A stretch of 64,000 nt of DNA from Vondammii sp040505895 (GTDB taxonomy: Bacteria; Pseudomonadota; Gammaproteobacteria; Chromatiales; Chromatiaceae). Below are positions 51,801 through 60,513 of the stretch, in pieces. A program made the position numbers and the translations under genes. Positions within the stretch are counted from its first letter, which is position 1; each line of letters opens with the position of its first letter. The DNA lies in contig JBEVXU010000014.1 in NCBI GenBank assembly GCA_040505895.1, positions 71,838 through 135,837 on the forward strand, given 5' to 3'. Under the pieces are notes generated by a model, which did no database searches, was not told where the DNA came from, and was given only the letters and a program-made list of their open reading frames with translations.

Positions 51801-52934
51801 CAGCAGTGTTTCATTGAGCTCAGGTGAGGCAGCGGGTAGTAGCCATGCGACCGCATTGAGATCTTCCAGTCGGGCAAAGCTGGTACCTGCGGTGAGCTGT
51901 CGCTTCCCCTGCTTGTCCTGACGATTTACCAGGGTAAAGCGGGTTTTGGGCCAGCTTGAACCGAGACGCTTTATCTCTACATCGGCCAGGTCGATACGCC
52001 ATCCCCGCTGTTGCCGTCGCCAGTGAAAAGCACCGCTCAGGCCATCAAAATCGAGACTGCGTATCTCACTGCCACCGTTGATGGCACGGCTTAGACCAAA
52101 CTGCTGCAAGTCCGCCGTTCCCTCCAGGCGCATCATTCGACCCTTCTCCCATCGGCTCCAGAGTTCCAGGTCGCCCAGCCCCTGTTCAAAACGGTACTCT
52201 TCTGGAATGCGGCGGTTGAGCAGTCGGGTAAGGTCAAGTCCGCTGCCCCTGAAATAGAAGTCGGCAGACCAGTCGTCCCCACGCCCCGGTTGACCTTGCA
52301 GGTCGGCGGCAAGTTGGAGTCGGCCACTGGGTTTTCCAGGCAGCACCAGGCTCCCCTTCAACTGGTGACGGTCACCGTCGTTGTGCAGGCTCAACTCGAC
52401 ACCGGTAAGGGTCAGTGGTGGCGCATCAATGGCGAGATCCTGCCAGGTGATTTCACCCTGCTGCACGTCGATACGCAGAGGTAGCAGGAACGCCCCGCTG
52501 CTGTCACCCTGGTTGTTGATCTCTTTTAAACCGGCAACACTGACAGAGCCATCCTCTCGGCGTGTGATGTTCAGCTTGGGCGCGTAGATGGTGATTCTGC
52601 TGGGGGCGGGACGACCCTGGCGCAGGCTCTCGATCAGCCCGATGGCGATATGGACTTCGGAGAATCGTATCTGAGGCTCGTACAGGCCTTCGCTATAGAG
52701 GGCGAGATCGTGGAGTATCAGCTTTGGCGCCGCACCCTGCCAGCTCCCCTTAAGGGTGCCGATGGTTACCCGCTGGCCCAGTGTCTGGCTGGTCCACTGT
52801 TCTATTTCCTCACGGTAGTCAGCGATGCTTGGGGTCAGCAGCCGTCCCACGCCCACCGCAATGCCGCCAAGGATGATCGCAAGAATCAGCAGACGCTTGA
52901 GGGTGGTGGCAGAGAAGCGGTAGATACGAATCAT
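48834..52934 (-). CDS. yhdP: YhdP-family AsmA-like envelope lipid-transport protein
   Basis: 1366 residues (E. coli YhdP: 1266). One N-terminal TM helix (LLILAIILGGIAVGVGRLL), then a long beta-rich periplasmic part: WTSQTLGQRVTIGTLKGSWQGAAPKLILHDLALY start, DUF3971 middle, and the AsmA-like C-terminus NVNPGVGRIFGLLNLGALQRRLTLDFSDVFAKGFAFDGIEGDF...AGAIAGGPVVGAALYLAEKM. YhdP moves phospholipids to the outer membrane together with TamB and YdbH. The last 70 residues are a Pro/Glu/Lys-rich extension with no counterpart that I know in E. coli. Located between rng and nit as usual. Confidence 0.93.
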   Translation of the reverse strand: MIRIYRFSATTLKRLLILAIILGGIAVGVGRLLTPSIADYREEIEQWTSQTLGQRVTIGTLKGSWQGAAPKLILHDLALYSEGLYEPQIRFSEVHIAIGLIESLRQGRPAPSRITIYAPKLNITRREDGSVSVAGLKEINNQGDSSGAFLLPLRIDVQQGEITWQDLAIDAPPLTLTGVELSLHNDGDRHQLKGSLVLPGKPSGRLQLAADLQGQPGRGDDWSADFYFRGSGLDLTRLLNRRIPEEYRFEQGLGDLELWSRWEKGRMMRLEGTADLQQFGLSRAINGGSEIRSLDFDGLSGAFHWRRQQRGWRIDLADVEIKRLGSSWPKTRFTLVNRQDKQGKRQLTAGTSFARLEDLNAVAWLLPAASPELNETLLEILPHGDLHDVRFRFRETDADPKWSVSGKAGSILTRPYKGAPGIDNLTFNWWMDQSQGGLQLTSENIGLQFPGLFRAPLTIGRLNGRVDWQQQIDGSWWLEAKKIAADNHHISTESRLRLQLPSVPEESVFLDLQTDFHDGDASAVSHYLPAGIMPPGVVEWLDRSLLGGHVTEGSALFRGKLRDFPFEKEPNGRFEVFFAIENSGLDYLEGWPKLEKISAKVRFLNGRMDAWAESGYIFDSRIRSLHCEIEDLAHGNRMTLNGEAEGPFSNNLRLLRESPLKDDFAPLVEGVSGEGEVRLALDISVPFNSDPLKLNGNLIFQDNLLRFERQDLTLEQAGGSLSFDQDHLYTDNLSGEIMGSKIALQVSTPKENQRATRVVANGKIPSQALVKRFPGLSLLRQLDGAADWQLQVDIPHLAAGPDAPVPLVVSSNLVGVTVDLPQPIAKQPQQSLPFKLSTDLSNKPQTPLKISYGSLLDVALLLDSHDPDNLKLFGGDIQLGGTSAHLTQKSGLRIQAKLAELTLDPWLELFKAEGGGTTPPTVRQLDLELGRLLIKGAEFTPFKLSLKEKGDLLKGKVTSNRLKGKIEIPQNPHEKPLRLALERINIDFDPDALPGSEDEDASTDIDPAQLPAVEAEIDTVFINGKSFGPLQLISKRTEEGWNIQSLTLDSPRLQLTANGHWNKLARGGQETEINLSLESPKLGRLLEDLKFARNIDDSAAVFDGRIWWLDSPLGFNRHLLNGRVSMRVGKGTFLNVNPGVGRIFGLLNLGALQRRLTLDFSDVFAKGFAFDGIEGDFTLDGGDAYTSNFTITGPSATTDITGRTGLASEDFDQLVTVTPRLSSSITMAGAIAGGPVVGAALYLAEKMVGKSFDRANKIQYLVTGPWDDPILERMATNPPEVNGELPDDHLFKRLRKINPAPSSEVETEVKRPTAPEAAPVVAPEEVIPPSDGKEQKKPGFISRLLDALKPAEKPDGHDPLSNIPGD

Positions 52935-52995
52935 ATTAGGTAACTATTTTAGCTACAGATACCAAGATGTGTGATCACACACTGCTGCGCACTCC

Positions 52996-53078
52996 CTGTG
53001 GGAGCGGTCTCTCGGACTGCGATGGAGCGGGCGCCATGGTGAAAATATCTATCGCGCATTGAAAAAGTGCTCCTACGG
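52996..53078. repeat. REP-like palindrome, family B, copy 2
   Basis: CTGTGGGAGCGGTCTCTCGG... at the left, ...GAAAAAGTGCTCCTACGG at the right. Same outline as the copies at 15318 and 54894. Lies between rng and yhdP. Confidence 0.6.
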
Positions 53079-53217
53079 CCAGACCCGTAGACGCAATCGC
53101 CAATCCCGGTCTTAGTGGCTGAATAGTTACTCATATAGGGCTGTCAGGGGCTCCTTTATCAGTGGAATAACCGAGTATAAACCCAGTCATGGGATATACA
53201 GGCCTTCCGTCTGGCAT

Positions 53218-54678
53218 CTAGATCAACACCACGTCATAGTGCTCCAGGGAGTAGAGGCTCTCCGCCTGTAGTCTGATGGTCTTTCCGATAAAGTCCTCCA
53301 GCTCCCCAAGGGTTGAAGACTCCTCGTCCAGCAGTCGGTCCACCACCTCCTGAGAGGCGAGTACCAGCAGTGATTCAACGTCGAACTGTCGTGCTTCACG
53401 CAGGATCTCACGAAAGATCTCATAACAGGTGGTTTCAGCGGTCTTTAGCGAGCCGCGGCCACCGCAACAGCTGCAGGTTTCGCAGAGAATGTGCTCCAGT
53501 GACTCACGGGTACGCTTGCGGGTCATCTCCACCAAGCCCAGGGAGGAGACCTCGGAGATATGGGTTTTGGCGTGGTCCCGTGCCAAACACTTCTCCAGCG
53601 CCCGGATCACCTGGCGTTTATGCTCCTCATCGGTCATATCGATGAAATCGATAATGATGATGCCGCCGAGGTTGCGCAGTCGAAGCTGTCGACAGATCGC
53701 CTGGGCCGCCTCCATATTAGTCTTGAAGATAGTCTCTTCTTGATTGCGGTGACCGACAAAGGCGCCGGTGTTGATATCGATAGTGGTCATCGCCTCGGTC
53801 TGGTCGATCACCAGGTGACCGCCCGATTTGAGCTGCACTCTGCGGTGTAGTGCTTTTAGAATTTCATCCTCGACACCATAGAGGTCAAAGATTGGCCGCT
53901 CACCGGGGTAGTACTCGATCTGTACGGTGTTGTCCGGTAGCAGCTTCTCAGCAAACTTTTTCAGCTTCACCCAACTGGCGCGGGAATCGATGCGCAGCTT
54001 CTCCACCTCTGGATTGACCAGATCTCTTAGAGCGCGCAGAAACAGTGGCAAGTCCTCGTGGATCAGCTTACCCGGCGGGGTGGTGTCGAGGCGATCCTGA
54101 ATGGTGTGCCACAGGCGGGTAAGGAAACGCATATCGGTCTTCAGCGTCTCCAGACTCATCCCCTCGGCGGCGGTGCGGGCGATGAAGTTACCGACGAGGA
54201 TGGAGTCACTGGTGAACTCCTCAATGATAGCTCGCAGACGTTTGCGCTCCCCCTCATCCTCAATTTTCTGTGAGATACCGGGGCTGGTCAGAGACGGCAT
54301 AAAAACCAGATAGCGGGAGGGAAGGGAGAGGCTGGTGGTGAGTCGCGCTCCCTTGGTGCCGAGTGGGTCTTTAACCACTTGTACCACTACTTCACGACCC
54401 TCCTGGACCAGTTCGCTGATATTGATATCGCGTTCTTCAATGTTTCCGTTTTGGGTGGAGATATCCGAGGCGTGAAGGAAAGCTGCGCGCTCAAGTCCCA
54501 TTTCTACAAATGCCGCCTGCATTCCCGGCAGCACACGGCACACCTTGCCCTTATAAATATTGCCCACCAGGCCGCGGCGCAAGGCGCGCTCGATGATAAT
54601 CTCCTGCACCACCCCGTTTTCGATCACCGCTACCCGCGTTTCGGGGGGGGTGACATTGACTAGTATCTCTTCGCTCAT
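53218..54678 (-). CDS. rng: Ribonuclease G
   Basis: 486 residues. S1 domain (GNIYKGKVCRVLPGMQAAFVEMGLERAAFLHASDI), RNase H-like and DNase I-like core with DQTEAMTTIDINTGAFVG and IIIDFIDMTDEEHKRQV (the Mg2+-binding Asp residues), and the Zn-link CETCSCCGG. No RNase E C-terminal scaffold, so RNase G. It processes 16S rRNA 5' ends and degrades some mRNAs. The yhdP gene follows 280 bp downstream. Confidence 0.95.
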   Translation of the reverse strand: MSEEILVNVTPPETRVAVIENGVVQEIIIERALRRGLVGNIYKGKVCRVLPGMQAAFVEMGLERAAFLHASDISTQNGNIEERDINISELVQEGREVVVQVVKDPLGTKGARLTTSLSLPSRYLVFMPSLTSPGISQKIEDEGERKRLRAIIEEFTSDSILVGNFIARTAAEGMSLETLKTDMRFLTRLWHTIQDRLDTTPPGKLIHEDLPLFLRALRDLVNPEVEKLRIDSRASWVKLKKFAEKLLPDNTVQIEYYPGERPIFDLYGVEDEILKALHRRVQLKSGGHLVIDQTEAMTTIDINTGAFVGHRNQEETIFKTNMEAAQAICRQLRLRNLGGIIIIDFIDMTDEEHKRQVIRALEKCLARDHAKTHISEVSSLGLVEMTRKRTRESLEHILCETCSCCGGRGSLKTAETTCYEIFREILREARQFDVESLLVLASQEVVDRLLDEESSTLGELEDFIGKTIRLQAESLYSLEHYDVVLI

Positions 54679-54715
54679 CCTATGACTCTTTAATCTATAT
54701 TTTTCTTAAATTATT

Positions 54716-54874
54716 AAAAATGGCTGTGCACAATAATCCGGGAACCTGGCGTAGGAGCGAACTTGTTCGCGAAGAACATATCCCGGAGCCTGATCGCGAA
54801 TAAATTCGCTCCTATCAGATGCACTTTTTCTATGTAGATAGTGCTTCAGTACTATTGTGCATAGCCATTTTATT
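54716..54874. repeat. Inverted repeat enclosing a REP-like palindrome
   Basis: Outer arms: AAAAATGGCTGTGCACAAT (54716-54734) and ATTGTGCATAGCCATTTT (54854-54871), one mismatch over 17 bp. Between them sits the family A REP-like palindrome at 54752-54814. The nested order suggests that one element inserted into another. Confidence 0.65.
54752..54814. repeat. REP-like palindrome, family A, copy 2
   Basis: TAGGAGCGAACTTGTTCGCG (from 54752) against TCGCGAATAAATTCGCTCCT (from 54794), about 18 of 21 pairs. Confidence 0.8.
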
Positions 54875-54893
54875 TAATATCCACCATCCCTTG

Positions 54894-54957
54894 CCAGGAG
54901 CATTTTCTCGAAATGCGATGAAATCGCCATCGCGCTTTGAGAAAGCGCACCCACGGT
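54894..54957. repeat. REP-like palindrome, family B, copy 3
   Basis: CCAGGAGCATTTTCTCGAAA...GCGATG faces CCATCGCGCTTTGAGAAAGC...CCACGG. It lies just after the maf stop. Confidence 0.65.
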
Positions 54958-54969
54958 AAGTGGTATCTC

Positions 54970-55560
54970 TCAAATGCCAGGAGTTTTGATCTCGGCACCC
55001 CGCAGCAGTTTCCCCGTCTCATACAGCGGCAGCCCCATCACCCCGGAGAAACTTCCCTCCAGGTGAGAGATGAAAAGTGCACCCAGCCCCTGAATGCCAT
55101 AACCCCCCGCCTTATCGGTGGGTTCACCGCTCTGCCAGTAGGCTAGAGCCTCATCAGCACTCACCTCACGGAAGGTGACACTACTGACACTGAGCAGACT
55201 TTCGCTGCCGGCTGCCTTGGCTAACGCTACCCCGGTCAGAACCCTATGACTGCGACCAGAGAGCAGCGCCATCATTGTCAGCGCCTCATCGCGGTCAGTG
55301 GGTTTACCGAGAATCCGGCCATCCACCACTACCGCCGTATCGGCTCCGAGCACCGGCCGGTAAGGTTTGTCACCGATGGCAGCCAAGCCCGCCTCCGCTT
55401 TCTCCAGGGCGAGACGAACCACATATTTGGCTGCCGCCTCATCCGCTTGAAGGCGCTCATCCACCACAACCCGTACCACCTCATGAGAGACGCCGATTTG
55501 CGTCAGAAGTTCACTCCGTCTGGGTGATAGGGAGGCGAGATAGATTTTAGGAGAGGACAT
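54970..55560 (-). CDS. maf: Maf-family nucleotide pyrophosphatase
   Basis: 196 residues from ATG 55560; a GTG 27 bp upstream is also possible and no ribosome site decides. Signature IYLASLSPRRSELLTQIGV, VLGADTAVVVDGRILGKPTDRDEALTMMALLSGRSHRVLTGVAL and GGYGIQGLGALFISHLEGSFSGVMGLPL. It belongs to the YhdE-like group (dTTP/UTP pyrophosphatase) by its position between rlmH and rng. It clears modified or surplus nucleotides. Confidence 0.93.
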   Translation of the reverse strand: MSSPKIYLASLSPRRSELLTQIGVSHEVVRVVVDERLQADEAAAKYVVRLALEKAEAGLAAIGDKPYRPVLGADTAVVVDGRILGKPTDRDEALTMMALLSGRSHRVLTGVALAKAAGSESLLSVSSVTFREVSADEALAYWQSGEPTDKAGGYGIQGLGALFISHLEGSFSGVMGLPLYETGKLLRGAEIKTPGI

Positions 55561-55615
55561 CGATTCAGCCGCTATTTTCTTTACCACTCTACACCATTGG
55601 AAAGATGAAAGAGAG

Positions 55616-56086
55616 TCAGGCGCGGTGATAAGGATGGTTGCGCAACAGGCTCCAGGCGCGGTAAAGCTGCTCAGCCACTACCACCCGTACCAATGGATGA
55701 GGCATAGTCAGAGGTGAAAGAGACCAGCGATTGTCAGCCCGTTGCAGACACTCAGCCGCCAACCCTTCCGGGCCACCCACCAGTAGTGCTAGGTCCTGCC
55801 CCTCACCCATCCAGCCGCCAAGCTGGGAGGAGAGCTGCTCAGTGCTCCACGCTTTGCCCTTCACATCCAGCGCCACCACACGGCAGTTACGGGGAATCGC
55901 CTTGAGCATCCTCTCTCCCTCATCACGTACTGTCCGTGCCACATCGGCACTCTTGCCGCGATGACCGGGGGCAATTTCCACCAGCTGCAGAGAACACTCC
56001 TGCGGCATTCGTTTTGCGTACTCCTGATACCCCTCCTGGACCCAGCGGGGCATTTTATTACCGACAGAGATGAGATGGATTCGCAT
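55616..56086 (-). CDS. rlmH: 23S rRNA pseudouridine1915 N3-methyltransferase RlmH
   Basis: 156 residues, full length. MRIHLISVGNKMPRWVQEGYQEYAKRM, the SAM-binding trefoil-knot segment LALLVGGPEGL, and the end WSLSPLTMPHPLVRVVVAEQLYRAWSLLRNHPYHR are diagnostic. It methylates pseudouridine 1915 in helix 69 of 23S rRNA on the 70S ribosome. Usual partners rsfS and nadD are not upstream; an SLC13 transporter is there instead. Confidence 0.97.
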   Translation of the reverse strand: MRIHLISVGNKMPRWVQEGYQEYAKRMPQECSLQLVEIAPGHRGKSADVARTVRDEGERMLKAIPRNCRVVALDVKGKAWSTEQLSSQLGGWMGEGQDLALLVGGPEGLAAECLQRADNRWSLSPLTMPHPLVRVVVAEQLYRAWSLLRNHPYHRA

Positions 56087-56182
56087 GGGGGGAGTGTAAC
56101 ACTCCCCCCGCGCTAACAGTGATGGAGAACAAAGCGCTGCTGATATCTCTATTCAACAGCCCCATCATTATTGTATTTACCC

Positions 56183-58171
56183 TCAGAAGACCAGGTTCAT
56201 CATGACCATCATCACAACCAGGAAGAGTATGGTCATGATGCCGCCGGCCTTCATGAAGTCAGCTACACGGTAGCCTCCCGGCCCCATAATCAAAGCGTTG
56301 ACCTGGTGTGTCGGGATAAGGAAGGAGTTGGATGTGGCGATAGCCACCGTCAGTGCAAATACCGCCGGATTGGCGTCGGCACCGATAGCAATATTGACTG
56401 CCAGGGGTACCAATAGCACGGTGGCGCCTACATTGGACATGACCAGGGTGAAGAAGGTGGCCAGTACAGCGACTGAAGACTGAATTACCCAGATCGGCAT
56501 ATCTCCGACAACGGAGAGCACCTGTTCGGCGATCCATTTTGCTGTTCCCGTCGTTTCCACTGCCAGTCCCAATGGGATAAGTGAGGCAAGCAGGAATACT
56601 GTTTTCCAACTGACGGCGTCATAGGCCTCTTCGATGTTCAATACACCTGATAGCACCATTCCCATGGCTCCGGTTAGGAGGGCGACAGAGAGGCGGATAT
56701 CGGTAAACAGCACCATAAAGAGCGCAATGCCAAAGAAGATGGCAGCGGGGAGGATTTTATGTGGGCGCATCTCCTCTTCACGAGGATATTCGGTAGTCAC
56801 AACGACAAAATCACGATCCTTTTCGATTCGCTCCAATGCATTCCAGGCGGTGTGTACCACCAAGGTGTCTCCTGCATGGAGAGGCATATTGCGGATATCC
56901 TCATCATCGCGCATGGTGGTCTCGTTACGATGCAGTCCGATCAAGGCGAGGCCATAGGTTTTTCGCATCCAGACGTCACGCGCACTCTTGCCGATCAGGC
57001 CCGATCCCGGTGGTATGACCACTTCGGCGATACCCGCCTTGGTGGCGGCGAGTGCCTCGGAGAAGGAGCGTAACTCGTTGCGCTTTTTAAGATTGTACTT
57101 TTCCACAAAGTGGGTGACGTCATGAGGATCGGCTACTACGCCCAATACCATGCCGGCCTGGATCTCGGTATCTCGTGCCAGAGTGCCTGGGCCTACCCGG
57201 CTCGCTTTGCCGGAGTATTTGCTGGCAATGACCCGAACCCGGTAGCTTGTCTCTACGTCATCCAGACTCTTGCCGATCAGATCGCTGTCATCGGTGACCA
57301 CGACTTCATTGATGGCGTAATCCACTCCATAGACATCGTGAAAATATTTCATAGGGTCAGAACCCTTGGTGCTGCTTTCACTTTTGGTTTTTGGCAACAC
57401 AAAGCGCCCGGCGATGACAAAATAGATGATGCCTGTGACGATCAGTGCTGCACCCACCGGAGTAACCGAGAAGAGTCCCCATGTATCCATCTGTTGAGCG
57501 GCCGGTAGGGCCTTGTTGGAGGTCAGGATCAGATCGTTGAGCAGAATGAGTGGGCTTGAACCGACCATGGTCATGGTGCCGCCGAGGATGGCGGTAAAGC
57601 CCATCGGCATCAACAAGCGTGACATAGGCAGTCCCGAGCGGGCGGAGATGCGTGAAACCACCGGCAGAAAGAGTGCCGCTGCTCCAACGTTCTGCATAAA
57701 GGAGGAGATGAATCCCACAGTAGCGGAGATGATCGGGATGATGCGCGTCTCGGTGGTGCCTCCAACCTTTAGAATAAAGGCGGCAACCCGGCTCATGATG
57801 CCCGTCCTGTCGAGTCCGGCACCGATGATCATGACCGCAATGATGGAGATTACTGCATTGGAAGAGAAGCCATCGAACAGATGTTTATTGTCGACCAGTC
57901 CCTGCTCCAGGCCCATAAACGGGGCCAGCAATGAGGTCAGTCCCAGCAGCACCATGACGGTGGCTGCGGCAACATCCACACCTACCACCTCAAATGCAAA
58001 AAGATAGATTGTCAGAACCAAAATGGCACTGACCCAGGCTATTTCAATGGTAGGCACCACTCTCGTCAGAAAGAGGGCTAATACGGTAAATATTACTGCA
58101 GCGATAATCTGTTTTGGGCTGATTATTCCTGGTTTGGCGATAGTCTGTTCTTCATCTGCCAGCTTGTTCAT
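56183..58171 (-). CDS. SLC13/DASS-type anion transporter with two RCK_C (TrkA-C) domains
   Basis: 662 residues. Two membrane halves of about five to six helices each carry the paired motifs SFMQNVGAAALFLPV and VMSNVGATVLLVPLAVNIAIG plus GTMTMVGSSPLILLNDLI. Between them two RCK_C domains sit in the cytoplasm (about 270-440: NEVVVTDDSDLIGKSLDDVETSYRVRVIASKYSGK; AEVVIPPGSGLIGKSARDVWMRKTYGLALIGLHRNE). This architecture occurs in bacterial sulfate, citrate or dicarboxylate carriers; a sulfate role would fit a sulfur oxidiser but is inference. The next gene downstream on this strand is rlmH; upstream is an unknown gene on the same strand. Confidence 0.85.
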   Translation of the reverse strand: MNKLADEEQTIAKPGIISPKQIIAAVIFTVLALFLTRVVPTIEIAWVSAILVLTIYLFAFEVVGVDVAAATVMVLLGLTSLLAPFMGLEQGLVDNKHLFDGFSSNAVISIIAVMIIGAGLDRTGIMSRVAAFILKVGGTTETRIIPIISATVGFISSFMQNVGAAALFLPVVSRISARSGLPMSRLLMPMGFTAILGGTMTMVGSSPLILLNDLILTSNKALPAAQQMDTWGLFSVTPVGAALIVTGIIYFVIAGRFVLPKTKSESSTKGSDPMKYFHDVYGVDYAINEVVVTDDSDLIGKSLDDVETSYRVRVIASKYSGKASRVGPGTLARDTEIQAGMVLGVVADPHDVTHFVEKYNLKKRNELRSFSEALAATKAGIAEVVIPPGSGLIGKSARDVWMRKTYGLALIGLHRNETTMRDDEDIRNMPLHAGDTLVVHTAWNALERIEKDRDFVVVTTEYPREEEMRPHKILPAAIFFGIALFMVLFTDIRLSVALLTGAMGMVLSGVLNIEEAYDAVSWKTVFLLASLIPLGLAVETTGTAKWIAEQVLSVVGDMPIWVIQSSVAVLATFFTLVMSNVGATVLLVPLAVNIAIGADANPAVFALTVAIATSNSFLIPTHQVNALIMGPGGYRVADFMKAGGIMTILFLVVMMVMMNLVF

Positions 58172-58237
58172 TCGTTTACTCGTTGTCTAATGTTCAATCT
58201 GTTGCTGTCTGGGTGATGCTTCGTATAAAGGCGGGTA

Positions 58238-58792
58238 TCAGGCTGCAGATTTATTCATGGAGTGCATCGGTGAGCGGTCCTCGATAAGCACCAGGGGAAC
58301 CGGGATTCGTCCTCCACGCTTGGGGATCACCTCTTCCACAAGTGTTTTGGCTACGCCATCATCCGGCATTGCCACCATAAAAATCAGGGAGGGATGGTTG
58401 CAGATGTAGTTGACGATACCTTCGACGGCATCCACACCCAGTTGAATGCGATGGTGTTCAAGGCCGGCCAGACGAATATGGTTTTCCAGTGCGGAGATAC
58501 TTGCCGTATCAACCGCTCCATGGATCAGTAGATCAATTTTTGCACTCTGCCGTGAACAGGCATCAATAACGTAGTCGAGGGGGGCGCCCAGGCCTCTGCC
58601 ATCGCTAATCAAAGCGATACGGTGAGATGCAGGTTTTCTTATCTCACTTGGTTTAGTTACCGAAGGTTTGAGTCTGGACTCTGTATCCTGCCCCAGCACC
58701 TTCATTTTGTCGCGCATGGGTAAATAGTCCCCCGCATCCTGGTAGGCCAGGCCGGATAAGATCTGTTTCAGGCTGTCGCTGAGCTTTGCCAT
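58238..58792 (-). CDS. Hypothetical protein, possible universal-stress-like domain
   Basis: 184 residues. A basic, variable N-terminus (1-55) is followed by an alpha/beta segment: RIALISDGRGLGAPLDYVIDACSRQSAKIDLLIHGAVDTASISALENHIRLAG...YICNHPSLIFMVAMPDDGVAKTLVEEVIPKRGGRIPVPLVLIED. Alternating strands and helices suggest a Rossmann/USP-like fold, but the ATP-binding G-X2-G-X9-G is not clear. It lies 66 bp upstream of the SLC13 gene on the same strand, so a regulatory link to the transporter is plausible but unproven. Confidence 0.6.
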   Translation of the reverse strand: MAKLSDSLKQILSGLAYQDAGDYLPMRDKMKVLGQDTESRLKPSVTKPSEIRKPASHRIALISDGRGLGAPLDYVIDACSRQSAKIDLLIHGAVDTASISALENHIRLAGLEHHRIQLGVDAVEGIVNYICNHPSLIFMVAMPDDGVAKTLVEEVIPKRGGRIPVPLVLIEDRSPMHSMNKSAA

Positions 58793-59019
58793 ATCTGATA
58801 TTCCTAATATTATTTATCTCTGATACTGCAACAGATGTGCCAAAGTGATCCAGCATGTAAGTTGCTGATTTAATAGACCCTTAATTTTTTTGTCTTTTGT
58901 ATGCCTGTTGCATTATGAAACAGCTAACGCCTGCTGTAGTGGATGGATGCCGGAAAATGCCCTGACTGGCCACATCTGCTAGTATTGTTGCAATCTGAAA
59001 CAGGGCGTTGCGTTTTGTT

Positions 59020-60513
59020 ATGGCTGCACTATTTGATCTGACCAGCTTGCGAGGCAAAATTACCAGCACCTATGTTGTGCTGGCTGTTGGAACCTTGGTG
59101 CTTGGCATAGTCGCCTCTTTAGACCTTCTGTTTCTCGAACGGCAGGTAACAGAGGGCGAGGTGGTTTCCGATCTGAAAGACGCGGTTCTTGAAATGCGCC
59201 GTGAGGAGAAAAATCTGTTTCTCTATGCCGATAACGGAGCCCTCTCCAGGGTGGACGAATATGTGGCCCTATCCCTGAAAAACCTTCAGGAGCACAAAGC
59301 TGTTCTGAACGCGATTATTCCTGAGTCCAATCTTTCAATAACGGCTCAAACGCTGGAGACCTACCGGCTCCTGTTGGGGCGGTGGAAGAGCGCACCGCTC
59401 AGTGATCGCGAACAGCTACAAGATGAGATAAGATCGCTCGGGCACCAGGTCAACCTCTCCGTTGACTCGCTATCCAAGCAGGAACGCCGGATGTTGCAGA
59501 CTGCGGTTCAGGAATCCCAGTGGTTTTTGTTGATATCGCTCTTCATGATCGGGCTGGCGATCTATCTTGTCGGGCGTCAACTCAAGCGGGTGGTACTTAC
59601 TCCACTTAAGCAGTTGGAATCCCGATTGATGCCCATCGCCGAGGGACGCTTCAAGCATTTAAAGCCCCCATCCAGTGACCGGGAGTTCATGACATTTACC
59701 AATGCCTTCAACCGGATGCTGAAGGAGTTGGAGATCCGCCAGAAGCGGATGCTGCAGTCTGACAAACTCGCATCACTGGGTATCCTTGCTTCCGGCGTCG
59801 CTCATGAATTGAACAATCCCCTCTCCAATATCTCATCCTCATGCCAGTTGCTTATGGAGGAGCTGAATGAAGCCGATCCGGAACAGCTCAATATCTGGCT
59901 GAATCAAATTGATAGTGAAACTGAGCGTGGGCGGCATATCGTCAGAACTCTGCTCGATTTTGGCAGGCAAAGCGTCTTTGAGAAGAGTAAGCAGAAGCTG
60001 CTGGATATTATCAATGAGACCCAAACCATTGTTGGCAAATCGCTGCGGGAATATTCAGCAACGCTCACCGTCAACGTGCCCGAAGATCTCATTGTTGAAG
60101 TGGATAAACAGCGTATACAGCAGCTCTTTATCAATCTTATTCAAAATGCCTTGAATGCCGCTGGGCAGGGTGTACAGGTGCGTGTCAGTGCCACGGTGTG
60201 TGAGCGGGGCGTTTCGATGCTCCCCGATGGTGCTGAGGTGGCGGGTAATCTCAGGTGCATTACCGACTACCAAGGGCGCTTCGTTGAAATTCTGGTCGCA
60301 GACGATGGGCCGGGTATATCGAGTGAGAACCTATATAAGGTGTTTGATCCCTTCTTTACCACCAGCGAGCCCGGACATGGTGTGGGCCTGGGGCTGTTTA
60401 TCGTTCAGGAGATCGTCAGTGAACATGACGGCTGCCTCGCCATTGCCTCCCGGCCTGGTAAGGGCACCCAGGTCATTGTTTTGCTGCCGACAGAGGAGCT
60501 GATAAGTGACTGA
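59020..60513 (+). CDS. Membrane sensor histidine kinase (NtrB/AtoS-like)
   Basis: 497 residues from ATG 59020. TM1 (about 18-40), a helical periplasmic sensor of about 120 residues, TM2 (about 168-184), HAMP (PLKQLESRLMPIAEGRFKHL), HisKA with phospho-His262 in ASGVAHELNNPLSNISSS, and HATPase (N box NLIQNALNA, G1 VADDGPGIS, F box DPFFTTSEPGHGVGLGL). It autophosphorylates and passes the phosphate to the response regulator encoded next; the two genes overlap by 8 bp. The signal is unknown. Confidence 0.92.
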   Translation: MAALFDLTSLRGKITSTYVVLAVGTLVLGIVASLDLLFLERQVTEGEVVSDLKDAVLEMRREEKNLFLYADNGALSRVDEYVALSLKNLQEHKAVLNAIIPESNLSITAQTLETYRLLLGRWKSAPLSDREQLQDEIRSLGHQVNLSVDSLSKQERRMLQTAVQESQWFLLISLFMIGLAIYLVGRQLKRVVLTPLKQLESRLMPIAEGRFKHLKPPSSDREFMTFTNAFNRMLKELEIRQKRMLQSDKLASLGILASGVAHELNNPLSNISSSCQLLMEELNEADPEQLNIWLNQIDSETERGRHIVRTLLDFGRQSVFEKSKQKLLDIINETQTIVGKSLREYSATLTVNVPEDLIVEVDKQRIQQLFINLIQNALNAAGQGVQVRVSATVCERGVSMLPDGAEVAGNLRCITDYQGRFVEILVADDGPGISSENLYKVFDPFFTTSEPGHGVGLGLFIVQEIVSEHDGCLAIASRPGKGTQVIVLLPTEELISD

